From contig JAIXWK010000003.1 in assembly GCA_027491295.1 (NCBI GenBank), positions 248,001-312,000 on the forward strand: 64,000 nt of DNA. The letters are read 5' to 3'. The position numbers were made by a program, and so were the translations under genes. This stretch comes from Microbacteriaceae bacterium (GTDB taxonomy: Bacteria > Actinomycetota > Actinomycetes > Actinomycetales > Microbacteriaceae). Positions 39,525 through 47,551 of the stretch are shown here, piece after piece (the stretch's first letter is position 1; each line of letters opens with the position of its first letter). The notes below the pieces were generated by a model. It was not told the origin of the DNA. It saw only the letters and a program-made list of their open reading frames with translations, and made no database searches.

Positions 39525-40301
39525 ATGAGCGTAGCTGGCGATTTCTACCAATACCGCGACAAGGAGCTTTGTCGCGTTGATGCCACACTCAGTGAAGCCC
39601 TAACCGTTGCAGACAGCTTTCTAGTACGAAACGGCCGAGTAAGGGCCTTGGATCAACACTTCGCAAGATTTCGGTCCTCAATATTCGACGATGAAACCCA
39701 AGGCGAGCTAGCGCCTTTTTTTGAATCACTGAAACTGCTTATTCCAACCGAGGGCGACTGGTTTCCGAGAGTGGAATATCGCGACCAACTCCCGGCTGGA
39801 GAGCGTTTGGTGTTTCGCCTGAGGGAATCACCGGAGCGAACCGAATCGCTCAGCCTTTGGAGTAGTGACGAGCCAGATCCAAGAAAGCAGTTCCAGATCA
39901 AAGGCCCAGACCTTTCTATCTGCCAGCAGATCAGACGTCGGGCAAACCTCAATGGAGCGGACGAGGCGGTATTGCTCAGTGAATCTGGGCACGTCGCCGA
40001 TGGAGCACTGAGCTCAATTGTTTGGTGGCGAGACGACGTGCTTTACGGGCCAGATGATTCCACCAACTGGCTGCCTTCGATTACTCGAAACTTGGTTTTT
40101 GATCTGGCGAATCAAGCCGGCTATGAAACTGCCACCGAGCGGGCGACCCCGCAGCAGCTTTTGGACTGCGAGGTTTGGAGTCTTAGTTCGCTGCAGGGCA
40201 TTCGCTATGTCACCGCCTGGGATGGTGTGCAGCTTGCTCCGCCGAGATTTGCCGGTTCTTTCGTGAAGCGACTGGAACTTTTGGCTCAACCAATCAGCTG
40301 A
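39525..40301 (+). CDS. pabC: Aminotransferase class IV (probable aminodeoxychorismate lyase)
   Basis: About 258 residues, a PLP fold-type IV enzyme expected to turn aminodeoxychorismate into p-aminobenzoate and pyruvate. Visible are VADSFLVRNGRVRALDQHFARF, the IKGPDLS element with the likely PLP lysine, and LSESGHVADGALSSIVWW. The track ORF starts at 39282 inside pabB; the ATG at 39525 (MSVAGDFYQYRD) is the natural start. No Shine-Dalgarno is seen, consistent with a leaderless mRNA. Confidence 0.84.
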   Translation: MSVAGDFYQYRDKELCRVDATLSEALTVADSFLVRNGRVRALDQHFARFRSSIFDDETQGELAPFFESLKLLIPTEGDWFPRVEYRDQLPAGERLVFRLRESPERTESLSLWSSDEPDPRKQFQIKGPDLSICQQIRRRANLNGADEAVLLSESGHVADGALSSIVWWRDDVLYGPDDSTNWLPSITRNLVFDLANQAGYETATERATPQQLLDCEVWSLSSLQGIRYVTAWDGVQLAPPRFAGSFVKRLELLAQPIS

Positions 40302-40366
40302 GTCGCATTGGTTGTGACAGGATTCTCGATATCAAAATTCGATTCGAAGGCTGGGACTGATTAGTT

Positions 40367-41074
40367 ATGTGCGGTCGATTTGTAATTGCAAAGACCACGG
40401 ACATGATTACAGAGCTGTTTGAAATAGATGAATTGGAAACCGATTCAGATTTCAGAAGCTTCAACGTTCCCCCAACCACTCAGATCCCCATGATTGTGGA
40501 GCGTGAAATTGACGGAATGCCATCCAGGCAGCTGCACTCCGCCCGCTGGGGACTTATCCCAAGCTGGGCAAAGGAAGTCTCAACCACGCCGCTGATCAAC
40601 GCCAGAATCGAATCTGTGCTGGATAAGCCAAGTTTTCAAGAGTCAGCGCTCTCCAAGCGCTGTGCAATCCCAGCCGATGGCTATTTCGAGTGGCAGAGCA
40701 CGATTGCCGATAGCAAGGTTCCCTACTTCATTTATCCAAGCGAAGGGATGCTGGCCTTCGCCGGTATCTATTCGTGGTGGCGAAACCCAGCCAAGGCTGC
40801 GGATGACCCAACCAGGTGGGTATTGACCGCATCGCTTCTAACCAAAGAGTCCGCTCCAGAGTTGGCCCAGATTCACAACCGCAACCCAGTGATGCTCTCC
40901 GAGGAGAATCTCAGCGCTTGGCTTGCCCCGGATTACCAGACCACCGCTGAGGTGTTGGCTGCGCTGAGCGATGAATCTGATGAGGTCGCAGCAGCGCTTG
41001 AATACCACGCTGTTTCTAGCGCCGTTGGTTCGGTTCAGAACAATTCCGCAGAACTTATTGCCAAAGTTAGCTAA
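40367..41074 (+). CDS. yedK: SOS response-associated peptidase family protein (SRAP/HMCES-like)
   Basis: A 235-residue SRAP domain protein. Cys2 (MCGRF, exposed after Met removal) forms a stable thiazolidine link to abasic sites in single-stranded DNA; the partner residues Asn78 (INARIES), Glu108 (DGYFEW) and His170 (QIHNRNPVML) are all present. The ORF is complete. It lies directly before the LexA-controlled dnaE2 unit, but no SOS box is seen before yedK itself. Confidence 0.94.
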   Translation: MCGRFVIAKTTDMITELFEIDELETDSDFRSFNVPPTTQIPMIVEREIDGMPSRQLHSARWGLIPSWAKEVSTTPLINARIESVLDKPSFQESALSKRCAIPADGYFEWQSTIADSKVPYFIYPSEGMLAFAGIYSWWRNPAKAADDPTRWVLTASLLTKESAPELAQIHNRNPVMLSEENLSAWLAPDYQTTAEVLAALSDESDEVAAALEYHAVSSAVGSVQNNSAELIAKVS

Positions 41075-41080
41075 CTCATT

Positions 41081-41108
41081 TTGAAAATGTCGGTGCCACC
41101 AATACACT
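41081..41108 (+). promoter_or_regulatory. Promoter of the DUF6504-dnaE2 operon
   Basis: TTGAAA (41081-41086), 16-base spacer, TACACT (41103-41108). Transcription should start near 41115, directly at the edge of the LexA box. Confidence 0.6.
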
Positions 41109-41117
41109 TCTAAGTAT

Positions 41118-41133
41118 TCGAACATTTGTTCGA
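41118..41133 (+). promoter_or_regulatory. LexA (SOS) box
   Basis: TCGAACATTTGTTCGA, perfect arms TCGAAC-N4-GTTCGA, the known actinobacterial/Bacillus-type LexA operator. It lies just downstream of the -10 and 20 bases before the likely ATG, so LexA should block the start of transcription until DNA damage. Confidence 0.93.
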
Positions 41134-41152
41134 TTTGCGAGAGGTTTGGGGA

Positions 41153-41440
41153 ATGCGACTAGAGGAAATTACCGGCGTGATGCTGGATTTTGACGGTGCT
41201 CCAGTTGGCTTTAACTATCAGGGGAAATCGTTCCTGGTGGCCTCCAGACCGGTCCGCTGGTATTCCAGAAGATTGTGGTGGGAAGATGCTGCTGCGGCCC
41301 CCAAAGGGGCTGGAGCTGCTCTTTTAGAGGTGGAGATGTGGCGCTTGTGGGCAGCAAGCGGGGATGTTCGCTTTTTCTTCGAGCTCAGCCACCAACAACC
41401 AGATGATCGCTGGGAAGTGAACCAACTCAATAGCCAATGA
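41153..41440 (+). CDS. DUF6504-type small protein of the dnaE2 operon
   Basis: About 95 residues (MRLEEITGVMLDFDGAPVGF...), with FNYQGKSFLVASRPVRWYS, RLWWED and VEMWRLWAASGDVRFFFEL. Proteins of this pattern (DUF6504) sit between imuB and dnaE2 in actinobacterial mutasome cassettes; function is unknown. The ATG at 41153 is preferred over the track start at 41126, which lies beside the LexA box. The stop overlaps the dnaE2 start as ATGA, so the two are translationally coupled. Confidence 0.66.
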   Translation: MRLEEITGVMLDFDGAPVGFNYQGKSFLVASRPVRWYSRRLWWEDAAAAPKGAGAALLEVEMWRLWAASGDVRFFFELSHQQPDDRWEVNQLNSQ

Positions 41441-44400
41441 GTTTTACCCACCTAAACGTATCTTCTGCATTTTCTGCCCACTACGGAGTCACTAGACCCG
41501 AACGTCTGGCTATTGCTGCCAAGGCGATGGGGTTTGATGCACTAGCCGTAACCGATCGAGATGGACTTTACGGAGCCATAAAACACATAGGTGCCTGTGT
41601 TCAGCTCGGCATCTCCCCGATCATCGGAGTAAACCTAAGGGTTGTGGATTTTGGCAGGGTCACCATCCTTGCTCACGGCCATGACAAAGGTATGGGTTGG
41701 GCTGGACTGTGCCGGATCATCTCTGCCGCGCAAACCGGGCGTGGAAAGCAAAAGAACATTGCTATCGATCTAAAGACGCTGGCCGAGCTAAGTAGGCACT
41801 GCACCATCTTGATAGGTGCCGAGAATATCGTTTCAGAGTCGGTGATTATCAATCCCGAACTGGCAAGACGGCGCCTTAGTGAACTGCAAAGCGAGCTTTC
41901 ATCCCCCGGTCAATTGGCAATCGAGGTGGTCACCCACCTAACTCAGCCCGGGGCTGCGCTATCGATTGAGCACGCCAGGGCAATGTTGGAGCTGGCGCGA
42001 ACCAGCAAATTGCCGAGCATATTGAGTAACGCCGTTAGGTACTTGGAGCCGGATGATGCCGTAACCGCGGATGTCTTAGATTCGGCGAGATTACTTGAGC
42101 CACTTGGGTTATTTGCACCGCAACCAAATGCTCAAGCATGGCTTAAGCCCAAATCCGAGATGGTGAGGTTGGCTCTTGAAATAACCGAAGACCCAAAGGG
42201 TTCAATTGAGCTATTGCGAAGCACCGCGAATCTGGCAGACCGCTGTCGATTGGAACCTGAGTCTGATTGCGGTTGGGGAAAACCTAAGACCCCGGAACAG
42301 TCAGCGCTTGGGATAACCGGCAACCCGTTTGAGGTGCTCTGGCAAAAAACTCACAGTGCCATTCATTGGCGCTACCCAAATGCACCGGCGGCAAAACTCG
42401 CCGAGATTCAACACCGCCTGAGTAAAGAGCTAATTGCGGTGAATCAGCTGGGATTTGCCACCTACTTCCTAACCGTTGCGGATGTGGCCCAGATGATTCG
42501 GGACATGAGCATTCGAATTGCAGCTAGAGGTTCTGGTGCCGGCTCGCTAATCAACTACCTGCTTGGAATCTCCGGGGTTGATCCAATCAGCGAGGGCTTG
42601 CTGTTTGAAAGGTTTCTATCTACCGAGCGCTCTACCCTGCCGGATATCGACATCGATGTCGAGTCGGCCCGTAGGCACGATATCTACAAGGCCATATTCC
42701 GCCGCTACGGTGGCGACCGAGTAACGCTGCTTTCGATGCAATCCACATACCGAGGACGCGGAGCGGTTAGGGATTCGGGACTCGCCCTTGGGATCGAAGA
42801 GGATCGAATTGATGAGATCGCCAAGAACATCTGGCGCTTTTCAGCCCGCAGCTTTCGCGAGGCAATGGCCAATAAGCCTGAGCTCGAGCAGTTTGCCAAA
42901 CAATCAACCGAAGATAGAAAACTGAATCTGCTGGTGGATATCACTCAGCGTTTGGACAGGCTGCCAAGACACATCTCGATGCACCCGTGCGGGGTGATTT
43001 TAGGAAACAGCAATCTATTGAATCTGACTCCGACCGAACCAAGTGGAGTGGGGCTGCCGATGAGTCAGTTCGATAAAGACGATATGGATCCAATGGGTTT
43101 TCTCAAACTCGATGTTCTCGGGGTCAGAATGCAATCAGCCATGGCATACACGATTCAGGAGATAGCCAGGGTTAGTGAAAAGGCCGTGGACCTAGATTCG
43201 GTTGATAGAGCAGACCCCGAGGTTTACAAAACCATTCGGACAACCAACACCCTGGGTATGTTCCAGATCGAATCTCCGGGTCAGCGAGAACTCACCGGAA
43301 AGCATCAGCCAACCAAATTCAATGACCTCACCCTGCAGATTTCACTGTTTCGCCCAGGTCCGATGAAGGGCAACATGATTTCGCCATACCTTGATGGCAG
43401 ACATGGTTTCCGCGAACCGGATTACATTCACCCTGATCTCAAGCCGATTCTGGAGGAAAGCTACGGGGTGGTGGTATTCCACGAGCAGTTGATGCGAATC
43501 ATGCAGGTTATGACCGGCTGCACGCTGGCTCGCGCCGATGAGCATCGCAGGCAGTTAGCCAAGCCGGAAAGGTCCGTGAAAATTGGTGAATACTTCAAGA
43601 AATCGGCTGCCGCCAGGGGCTACTCCAAAGAGGTGATTGAAAGAGTTTGGTCGATCATCGAAGGCTTTGGTTCGTTTGGGTTCTGCAAGGCTCACGGTGC
43701 CGCCTTTGCGCTCCCGACCTACCAGTCGGCTTGGCTCAAGACTCATCACCCCACCGAGTTCATAGCGGGTCTACTCACCCACGACCCAGGCATGTATCCC
43801 AGACGTTTGCTGCTGGCAGAAGCCAGAAGGCTCGGAGTCAAGCTACTGCCGATAGATGTGAACTATTCAACCGATGAATATCGGGTTGAGCGAATCGGTG
43901 AGCAGATCGGCGTCAGGATGGCGCTGTCCGACATAGCCGGCATCTCGAAGCCGGAACTTGAACGCATCAAGGCCCAGCAGCCCTTTGTAAATCTTGGCGA
44001 CTTCTACCTAAGGGCTAGGCCTTCGAGACGAACCCTGAGCCGGCTAGCCCTAATTGGTGCACTCGATACCCTTGCCAAGATCACGCCGCAAACCGACAGC
44101 AACCGCGGTGACCTGATGGTTCGAATAAGACAGCTAAGTGCTAAGGCTGCTCCGAAACTTGATCTGAACCAGATGGCATTTGATTTTGATGCCGAGGCGC
44201 CACTTGGCAAAGGTGGTCACAAGCCAAGCAGGCAGGAGCAAATCGAGCAGGAGTTATCAATCACCGGAATGGAGATATCCGGTCACCAGATCGAACAGTT
44301 CCAGCAGATGCTCGATGAGATGGGCGTGGTGCGGGCTAGCGAACTTATTTCGCTTCGCAGTAACACCGAGGTGCTAATTGCCGGGGTGAGAATCGCGACT

Positions 44401-44646
44401 CAATCCCCGCCAATGCGCAGTGGTAAGCGCGTGGTGTTTATCAGCCTGGACGATGGCTCTGGCTGTGCCGATGCAACTTTCTTTGACGAGTCTCAACGAA
44501 GGGCAAGCCAGGTGCTATTTCAAAATAAGTTGCTCCTGATATCAGGAAAGACCCGCCGCACCGGAGTGCGAGGGGTCTCGGTCCTGGCTGAGAATGCCTG
44601 GGATCTGCGACAGCTTTGGTCGCAGTGGCAATCAAAAGCTAGTTAG
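41437..44646 (+). CDS. dnaE2: Error-prone DNA polymerase DnaE2 (ImuC)
   Basis: A 1069-residue C-family polymerase alpha subunit of the DnaE2 subgroup, used for damage-induced translesion synthesis. PHP domain at the N-terminus (FSAHYGVTRPERLAIAAKAMGFDALAVTD), palm with PDIDIDVES at about 402 (catalytic Asp residues), fingers, tandem HhH and an OB domain at the end (VVFISLDDGSGCADATFFDE). Assignment to DnaE2 rather than DnaE1 rests on length, the SOS box and the DUF6504 partner. No imuA or imuB gene is next to it. The end overlaps the convergent Bax-like gene. Confidence 0.92.
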   Translation: MSFTHLNVSSAFSAHYGVTRPERLAIAAKAMGFDALAVTDRDGLYGAIKHIGACVQLGISPIIGVNLRVVDFGRVTILAHGHDKGMGWAGLCRIISAAQTGRGKQKNIAIDLKTLAELSRHCTILIGAENIVSESVIINPELARRRLSELQSELSSPGQLAIEVVTHLTQPGAALSIEHARAMLELARTSKLPSILSNAVRYLEPDDAVTADVLDSARLLEPLGLFAPQPNAQAWLKPKSEMVRLALEITEDPKGSIELLRSTANLADRCRLEPESDCGWGKPKTPEQSALGITGNPFEVLWQKTHSAIHWRYPNAPAAKLAEIQHRLSKELIAVNQLGFATYFLTVADVAQMIRDMSIRIAARGSGAGSLINYLLGISGVDPISEGLLFERFLSTERSTLPDIDIDVESARRHDIYKAIFRRYGGDRVTLLSMQSTYRGRGAVRDSGLALGIEEDRIDEIAKNIWRFSARSFREAMANKPELEQFAKQSTEDRKLNLLVDITQRLDRLPRHISMHPCGVILGNSNLLNLTPTEPSGVGLPMSQFDKDDMDPMGFLKLDVLGVRMQSAMAYTIQEIARVSEKAVDLDSVDRADPEVYKTIRTTNTLGMFQIESPGQRELTGKHQPTKFNDLTLQISLFRPGPMKGNMISPYLDGRHGFREPDYIHPDLKPILEESYGVVVFHEQLMRIMQVMTGCTLARADEHRRQLAKPERSVKIGEYFKKSAAARGYSKEVIERVWSIIEGFGSFGFCKAHGAAFALPTYQSAWLKTHHPTEFIAGLLTHDPGMYPRRLLLAEARRLGVKLLPIDVNYSTDEYRVERIGEQIGVRMALSDIAGISKPELERIKAQQPFVNLGDFYLRARPSRRTLSRLALIGALDTLAKITPQTDSNRGDLMVRIRQLSAKAAPKLDLNQMAFDFDAEAPLGKGGHKPSRQEQIEQELSITGMEISGHQIEQFQQMLDEMGVVRASELISLRSNTEVLIAGVRIATQSPPMRSGKRVVFISLDDGSGCADATFFDESQRRASQVLFQNKLLLISGKTRRTGVRGVSVLAENAWDLRQLWSQWQSKAS

Positions 44647-45395
44647 TCGTTGCTGTTGAAGATTGCTAGCAAACGAAGGATCTCAACGTAGAGCCAGATC
44701 AGGGTTGCGGTAAGGCCAAAGGCTGCTCGCCACTCCATGTCCTGCGGAAGGCGCTGTGCCACACCCTCCCGGATAGCCTCAAAGTCAAGGTTCAGAGTGA
44801 AGGCGGCAAGTCCGACACCAACTAGAGCGATAAGCCAACCAAATGGTGAGGAGTAAACGCTCATCCCGGCAAACATTGCAAAGCCGAAGTTGACCAAAGC
44901 AAATACGCCATAACCGATCAGAGAGAACATCATGATGCGAGTAAAGCGAGCATCAACCTTCACCCAGCCAAAACGGTAGGCCGCAAACATTGCACCTGCG
45001 GTTGCCAGGGTTCCAAGCACTGCGGTCTGAGCAATACCTGGGAACATTTCTTCAAAAATCATCGACAGTCCACCGATGAAAACACCCTGGGCTGCCGCAT
45101 AAGCAAGCATTACGCCCGGGCGAACCTTCTTACCGAAAGTTGCCCAGAGTCCAAGACCTAGACCAACCAGCATCGCAGGCAGCAATAGACCTCTTAGGTC
45201 GAACATCCAAGTTGCGCCGGCTGCAATCGCAACCACAGCGAACATTCCCAAAACCTTGGCAGCAGTGCCCTCAATTGTCATTGGGGCGCCGGTTAGGCGA
45301 GAAAACTCTGAATCAACCTGCTGCTGGTCTAGCTGTGCACTGAGCTCGCCAGTTTGCATTGCTCGGTTGAAAATAGGATTGTGAGAGATAGCCAA
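44643..45395 (-). CDS. Bax inhibitor-1/YccA family membrane protein
   Basis: About 250 residues with a soluble N-terminus (ISHNPIFNRAMQTGELSAQ) and seven hydrophobic segments of the BI-1-like family, including GLGLGLWATFGKKVRPG and a C-terminal charged-flanked helix with ATLIWLYVEILRLLA. The physiological role in bacteria is unclear (proposed calcium leak or protease interaction). The track ATG at 45410 lacks a ribosome site; the TTG at 45395 has AAAGGA six bases upstream. Confidence 0.87.
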   Translation of the reverse strand: MAISHNPIFNRAMQTGELSAQLDQQQVDSEFSRLTGAPMTIEGTAAKVLGMFAVVAIAAGATWMFDLRGLLLPAMLVGLGLGLWATFGKKVRPGVMLAYAAAQGVFIGGLSMIFEEMFPGIAQTAVLGTLATAGAMFAAYRFGWVKVDARFTRIMMFSLIGYGVFALVNFGFAMFAGMSVYSSPFGWLIALVGVGLAAFTLNLDFEAIREGVAQRLPQDMEWRAAFGLTATLIWLYVEILRLLAIFNSND

Positions 45396-45480
45396 CCTGA
45401 ATCCTTTCATAAAGATGTTTGTGAGAGCATAAGCGAGAAATCTGGAAATTTGCTGGAAGTTATACCGACTAAAGATCTGA

Positions 45481-45508
45481 GAAATAGAAAAGCCCGCCGT
45501 AGCGGGCT
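45481..45508 (-). terminator. Terminator after tRNA-Ala
   Basis: Stem AGCCCGC/GCGGGCT with a TACG loop (45491-45508), followed on the minus strand by TTTCTATTTC. It closes the rplU-to-tRNA-Ala transcript and separates it from the Bax-like gene. Confidence 0.88.
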
Positions 45509-45515
45509 AATTCTT

Positions 45516-45591
45516 TGGTGGACCTGAGGGGATTTGAACCCCTGACCCCCTGCATGCCATGCAGGTGCGCTACCAGCTGCGCCACAGGCCC
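45516..45591 (-). tRNA. tRNA-Ala (GGC)
   Basis: A 76-base cloverleaf with encoded CCA. The acceptor GGGCCTG pairs with CAGGTCC and has the G3:U70 wobble that marks tRNA-Ala. The anticodon loop ATGGCAT gives GGC. It lies 26 bases after rsfS and is followed by an intrinsic terminator. Confidence 0.96.
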
Positions 45592-45617
45592 ATGAACCCA
45601 ATAAGTCTACACAACTA

Positions 45618-45971
45618 TTACTTGATTGGCACAACCGGGCAGTCTCGCCAGAGCCTCTCGAGAGAGTAGTACTCACGCTCTTGTTCGTGCATGATGTGGA
45701 CCACCAGATCGCCAAAATCCAGCAGGACCCAGCGGCCGGTTTGTCTACCTTCGCGGAAGCGGGTCTTGACTCCGGCCTTTAGCATTTCATCCTCAACGTT
45801 GTCAGAGATTGCCTGCACCTGGCGCTCATTCTTGGCAGATGCAATAAGGAAGATCTCGGCTAGAGCAAAAGGCTCTGAGACGTCAAGGGCTACGAGGTCT
45901 TCACCCAACTTGTCGGACGCTGCGGATGCTGCAATTTGAAGCTGTGCAATTGTTTCTTTGGTTGCGGACAA
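45618..45971 (-). CDS. rsfS: Ribosome silencing factor RsfS
   Basis: A 117-residue protein that binds L14 and keeps 50S and 30S apart under nutrient stress. Typical pattern: ALDVSEPFALAEIFLIASAKNERQVQAI and WVLLDFGDLVVHIMHEQEREYYSLERLW. The start is TTG. It is the last protein gene of the rplU-to-rsfS run, in the conserved nadD-rsfS neighbourhood. Confidence 0.95.
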   Translation of the reverse strand: MSATKETIAQLQIAASAASDKLGEDLVALDVSEPFALAEIFLIASAKNERQVQAISDNVEDEMLKAGVKTRFREGRQTGRWVLLDFGDLVVHIMHEQEREYYSLERLWRDCPVVPIK

Positions 45972-45974
45972 GTA

Positions 45975-46748
45975 TTACGCTCCTAGCGCGTTCAAGATTG
46001 TGATGGTAGCAAAGATTGCTGCCACGGTCATGATTACTCCAGCAACGCCCATAGCCCAGGGACGCCACCATCCCTTGCGAAGCACCGATTTCGGGACAAC
46101 TCCAACGTTTACTCGAGAGTTGATGATGTCCAGCGCTGAGATGGGCTCAACTATAGAAATCACACCGGTTACGGAATCCTGGCGATCGGCATTGTCAAGA
46201 TCAATGCCATCCAAACCTGCGGTCATTGAACCGGTGTTTGGGTCGGTCAAGACTGTGATTGAGCCCGTGATTGCAATCTCACCGGTTTCAATCGGTAGGG
46301 CAATAGCTTCCGGGGCTACCTCCAAAACAATCGACTGCGTGCTTGGCTCAGCAAGCAAGTTGGTGCCGGTGAAATCAGCCGGGGGAAGATCTAGTGCGCT
46401 GAAATCTGAAACCACAATCTGCTCGAGCTCGGCAGACGCAACTTCTTTATCCTCAACCTCGATATCGGGAAGAGCTATCTCGACAGAGTCAGTTGCTGGC
46501 TTCGAAATCTCTGGCACCGGCTGAACTACAGGTGCCTTGCCTTGACGCTCAAGCTCACGTAACTCGCGTCGGGTGAGTCCTACTGGCGAAGAGACAACTG
46601 GCTGGTCCCTAACCTCTTGGACTACCTCGGCCACTGCCTCGGGCGCCTCGAAGATATCTTGCAAAGGTTCAAGTTCGATAACTGGCGCAGGCAACTGCCC
46701 AGAGCGCTCTAGCTCCCTGAGCTGTCTGCGAGTAAGTTGCTCGGTCAA
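45975..46748 (-). CDS. Hypothetical tail-anchored protein with repeated TRRxLRELER motif
   Basis: A 257-residue protein I do not recognise as a named family. Two near-identical basic helical motifs occur at about 5-23 ([19 protein letters not shown]) and 58-76 ([19 protein letters not shown]). The middle is acidic, low in aromatic residues and probably disordered. One membrane helix lies at the very C-terminus ([20 protein letters not shown]), so the body faces the cytosol. It overlaps nadD by four bases and precedes rsfS by three; in several actinobacteria this slot is taken by a LytR-CpsA-Psr protein. No function is assigned. Confidence 0.8.
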   Translation of the reverse strand: MTEQLTRRQLRELERSGQLPAPVIELEPLQDIFEAPEAVAEVVQEVRDQPVVSSPVGLTRRELRELERQGKAPVVQPVPEISKPATDSVEIALPDIEVEDKEVASAELEQIVVSDFSALDLPPADFTGTNLLAEPSTQSIVLEVAPEAIALPIETGEIAITGSITVLTDPNTGSMTAGLDGIDLDNADRQDSVTGVISIVEPISALDIINSRVNVGVVPKSVLRKGWWRPWAMGVAGVIMTVAAIFATITILNALGA

Positions 46749-47338
46749 TTTTCACCTCGGTAGAGCTTGTGCTTACCAATGTATTGAACGACACCGTCTG
46801 GAACCAGGTACCAAACCGGTTTTCCATCGCTAATTCGGTCCCTGACATCTGAGGAAGAGATGGCAAGGGCCGGAACTTCAAGAATTGACATCGATGCTTC
46901 TGGGACTTCTGGTAGTTGAAGTTTGTGACCGGGTCTGGTGACGCCGATAAAGGTTGCGAGTGGCCAAAGTTTGTCGAGGTCTTTCCAGGCCAAAATCTGT
47001 GCGATTGCGTCAGCTCCGGAGATGAAGAACAGATCTGCACCCGGGTGGTCTTTGGCAATCTGAGACAGCGTGTCAACCGTGTAAGTGGTGCCTGGGCGAT
47101 CAATTTCGACTCGAGAAACAGTGAACCTAGGGTTTGCTGCTGTTGCAATTACGGTCATTAGATAGCGGTGCTCCGCGGACATCACCGGGTTCTTGTGCCA
47201 AGGTTCTCCGGTTGGAACGAAGATAACCTCGTCCAACGCGAATGCATCCGCTACTTCACTGGCGGCAACTAGGTGGCCATTGTGGATTGGGTCGAAGGTT
47301 CCGCCCATTACCCCAATGCGTGGCCGCTTATTGGTCAT
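46745..47338 (-). CDS. nadD: Nicotinate-nucleotide adenylyltransferase
   Basis: A 197-residue enzyme converting nicotinate mononucleotide and ATP to deamido-NAD. The nucleotidyltransferase motifs [12 protein letters not shown] (10-21 region) and [10 protein letters not shown] near the C-terminus are intact. It lies six bases after the small membrane protein gene and overlaps the next gene by four bases. Confidence 0.95.
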   Translation of the reverse strand: MTNKRPRIGVMGGTFDPIHNGHLVAASEVADAFALDEVIFVPTGEPWHKNPVMSAEHRYLMTVIATAANPRFTVSRVEIDRPGTTYTVDTLSQIAKDHPGADLFFISGADAIAQILAWKDLDKLWPLATFIGVTRPGHKLQLPEVPEASMSILEVPALAISSSDVRDRISDGKPVWYLVPDGVVQYIGKHKLYRGEN

Positions 47339-47344
47339 GAGGTT

Positions 47345-47524
47345 TTAGTGGTGCGCCTGCTGCGAGGAGGTCTTGTGATCGTGACGGTTCGCAACGTTGC
47401 GGTATGAAAAAGTGATTCCAGCAAGTGCTAGGAATGCAACCATGGCAATTACCCCGAAGATAATTGCAGGGAAAGGTAGCTCGGTGTGATGCACCACAGC
47501 TTCGCTGGCAAGAATTGAAAGCAC
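47345..47524 (-). CDS. Small single-pass membrane protein between proA and nadD
   Basis: A 59-residue ORF absent from the supplied track: GTG start with a near-perfect AAAGGAG ribosome site six bases upstream, stop at 47345. It reads MLSILASEAVVHHTELPFP, then one membrane helix (AIIFGVIAMVAFLALAGITF), then SYRNVANRHDHK and a His/Gln-rich tail. The FSYR-VANRH segment after the helix resembles small hypothetical proteins in the same place in other Microbacteriaceae. Function unknown. It fits the operon spacing (27 bases after proA, 6 before nadD). Confidence 0.82.
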   Translation of the reverse strand: MLSILASEAVVHHTELPFPAIIFGVIAMVAFLALAGITFSYRNVANRHDHKTSSQQAHH

Positions 47525-47551
47525 GTTATCTCCTTTTGCGTATTTGTAAGT

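Noticed and set aside
40310-40366. Possible SOS box before yedK (TTCGATTCGAAG)
   Set aside because: It is symmetric around one base and lacks the TCGAAC-N4-GTTCGA spacing; not a LexA site.
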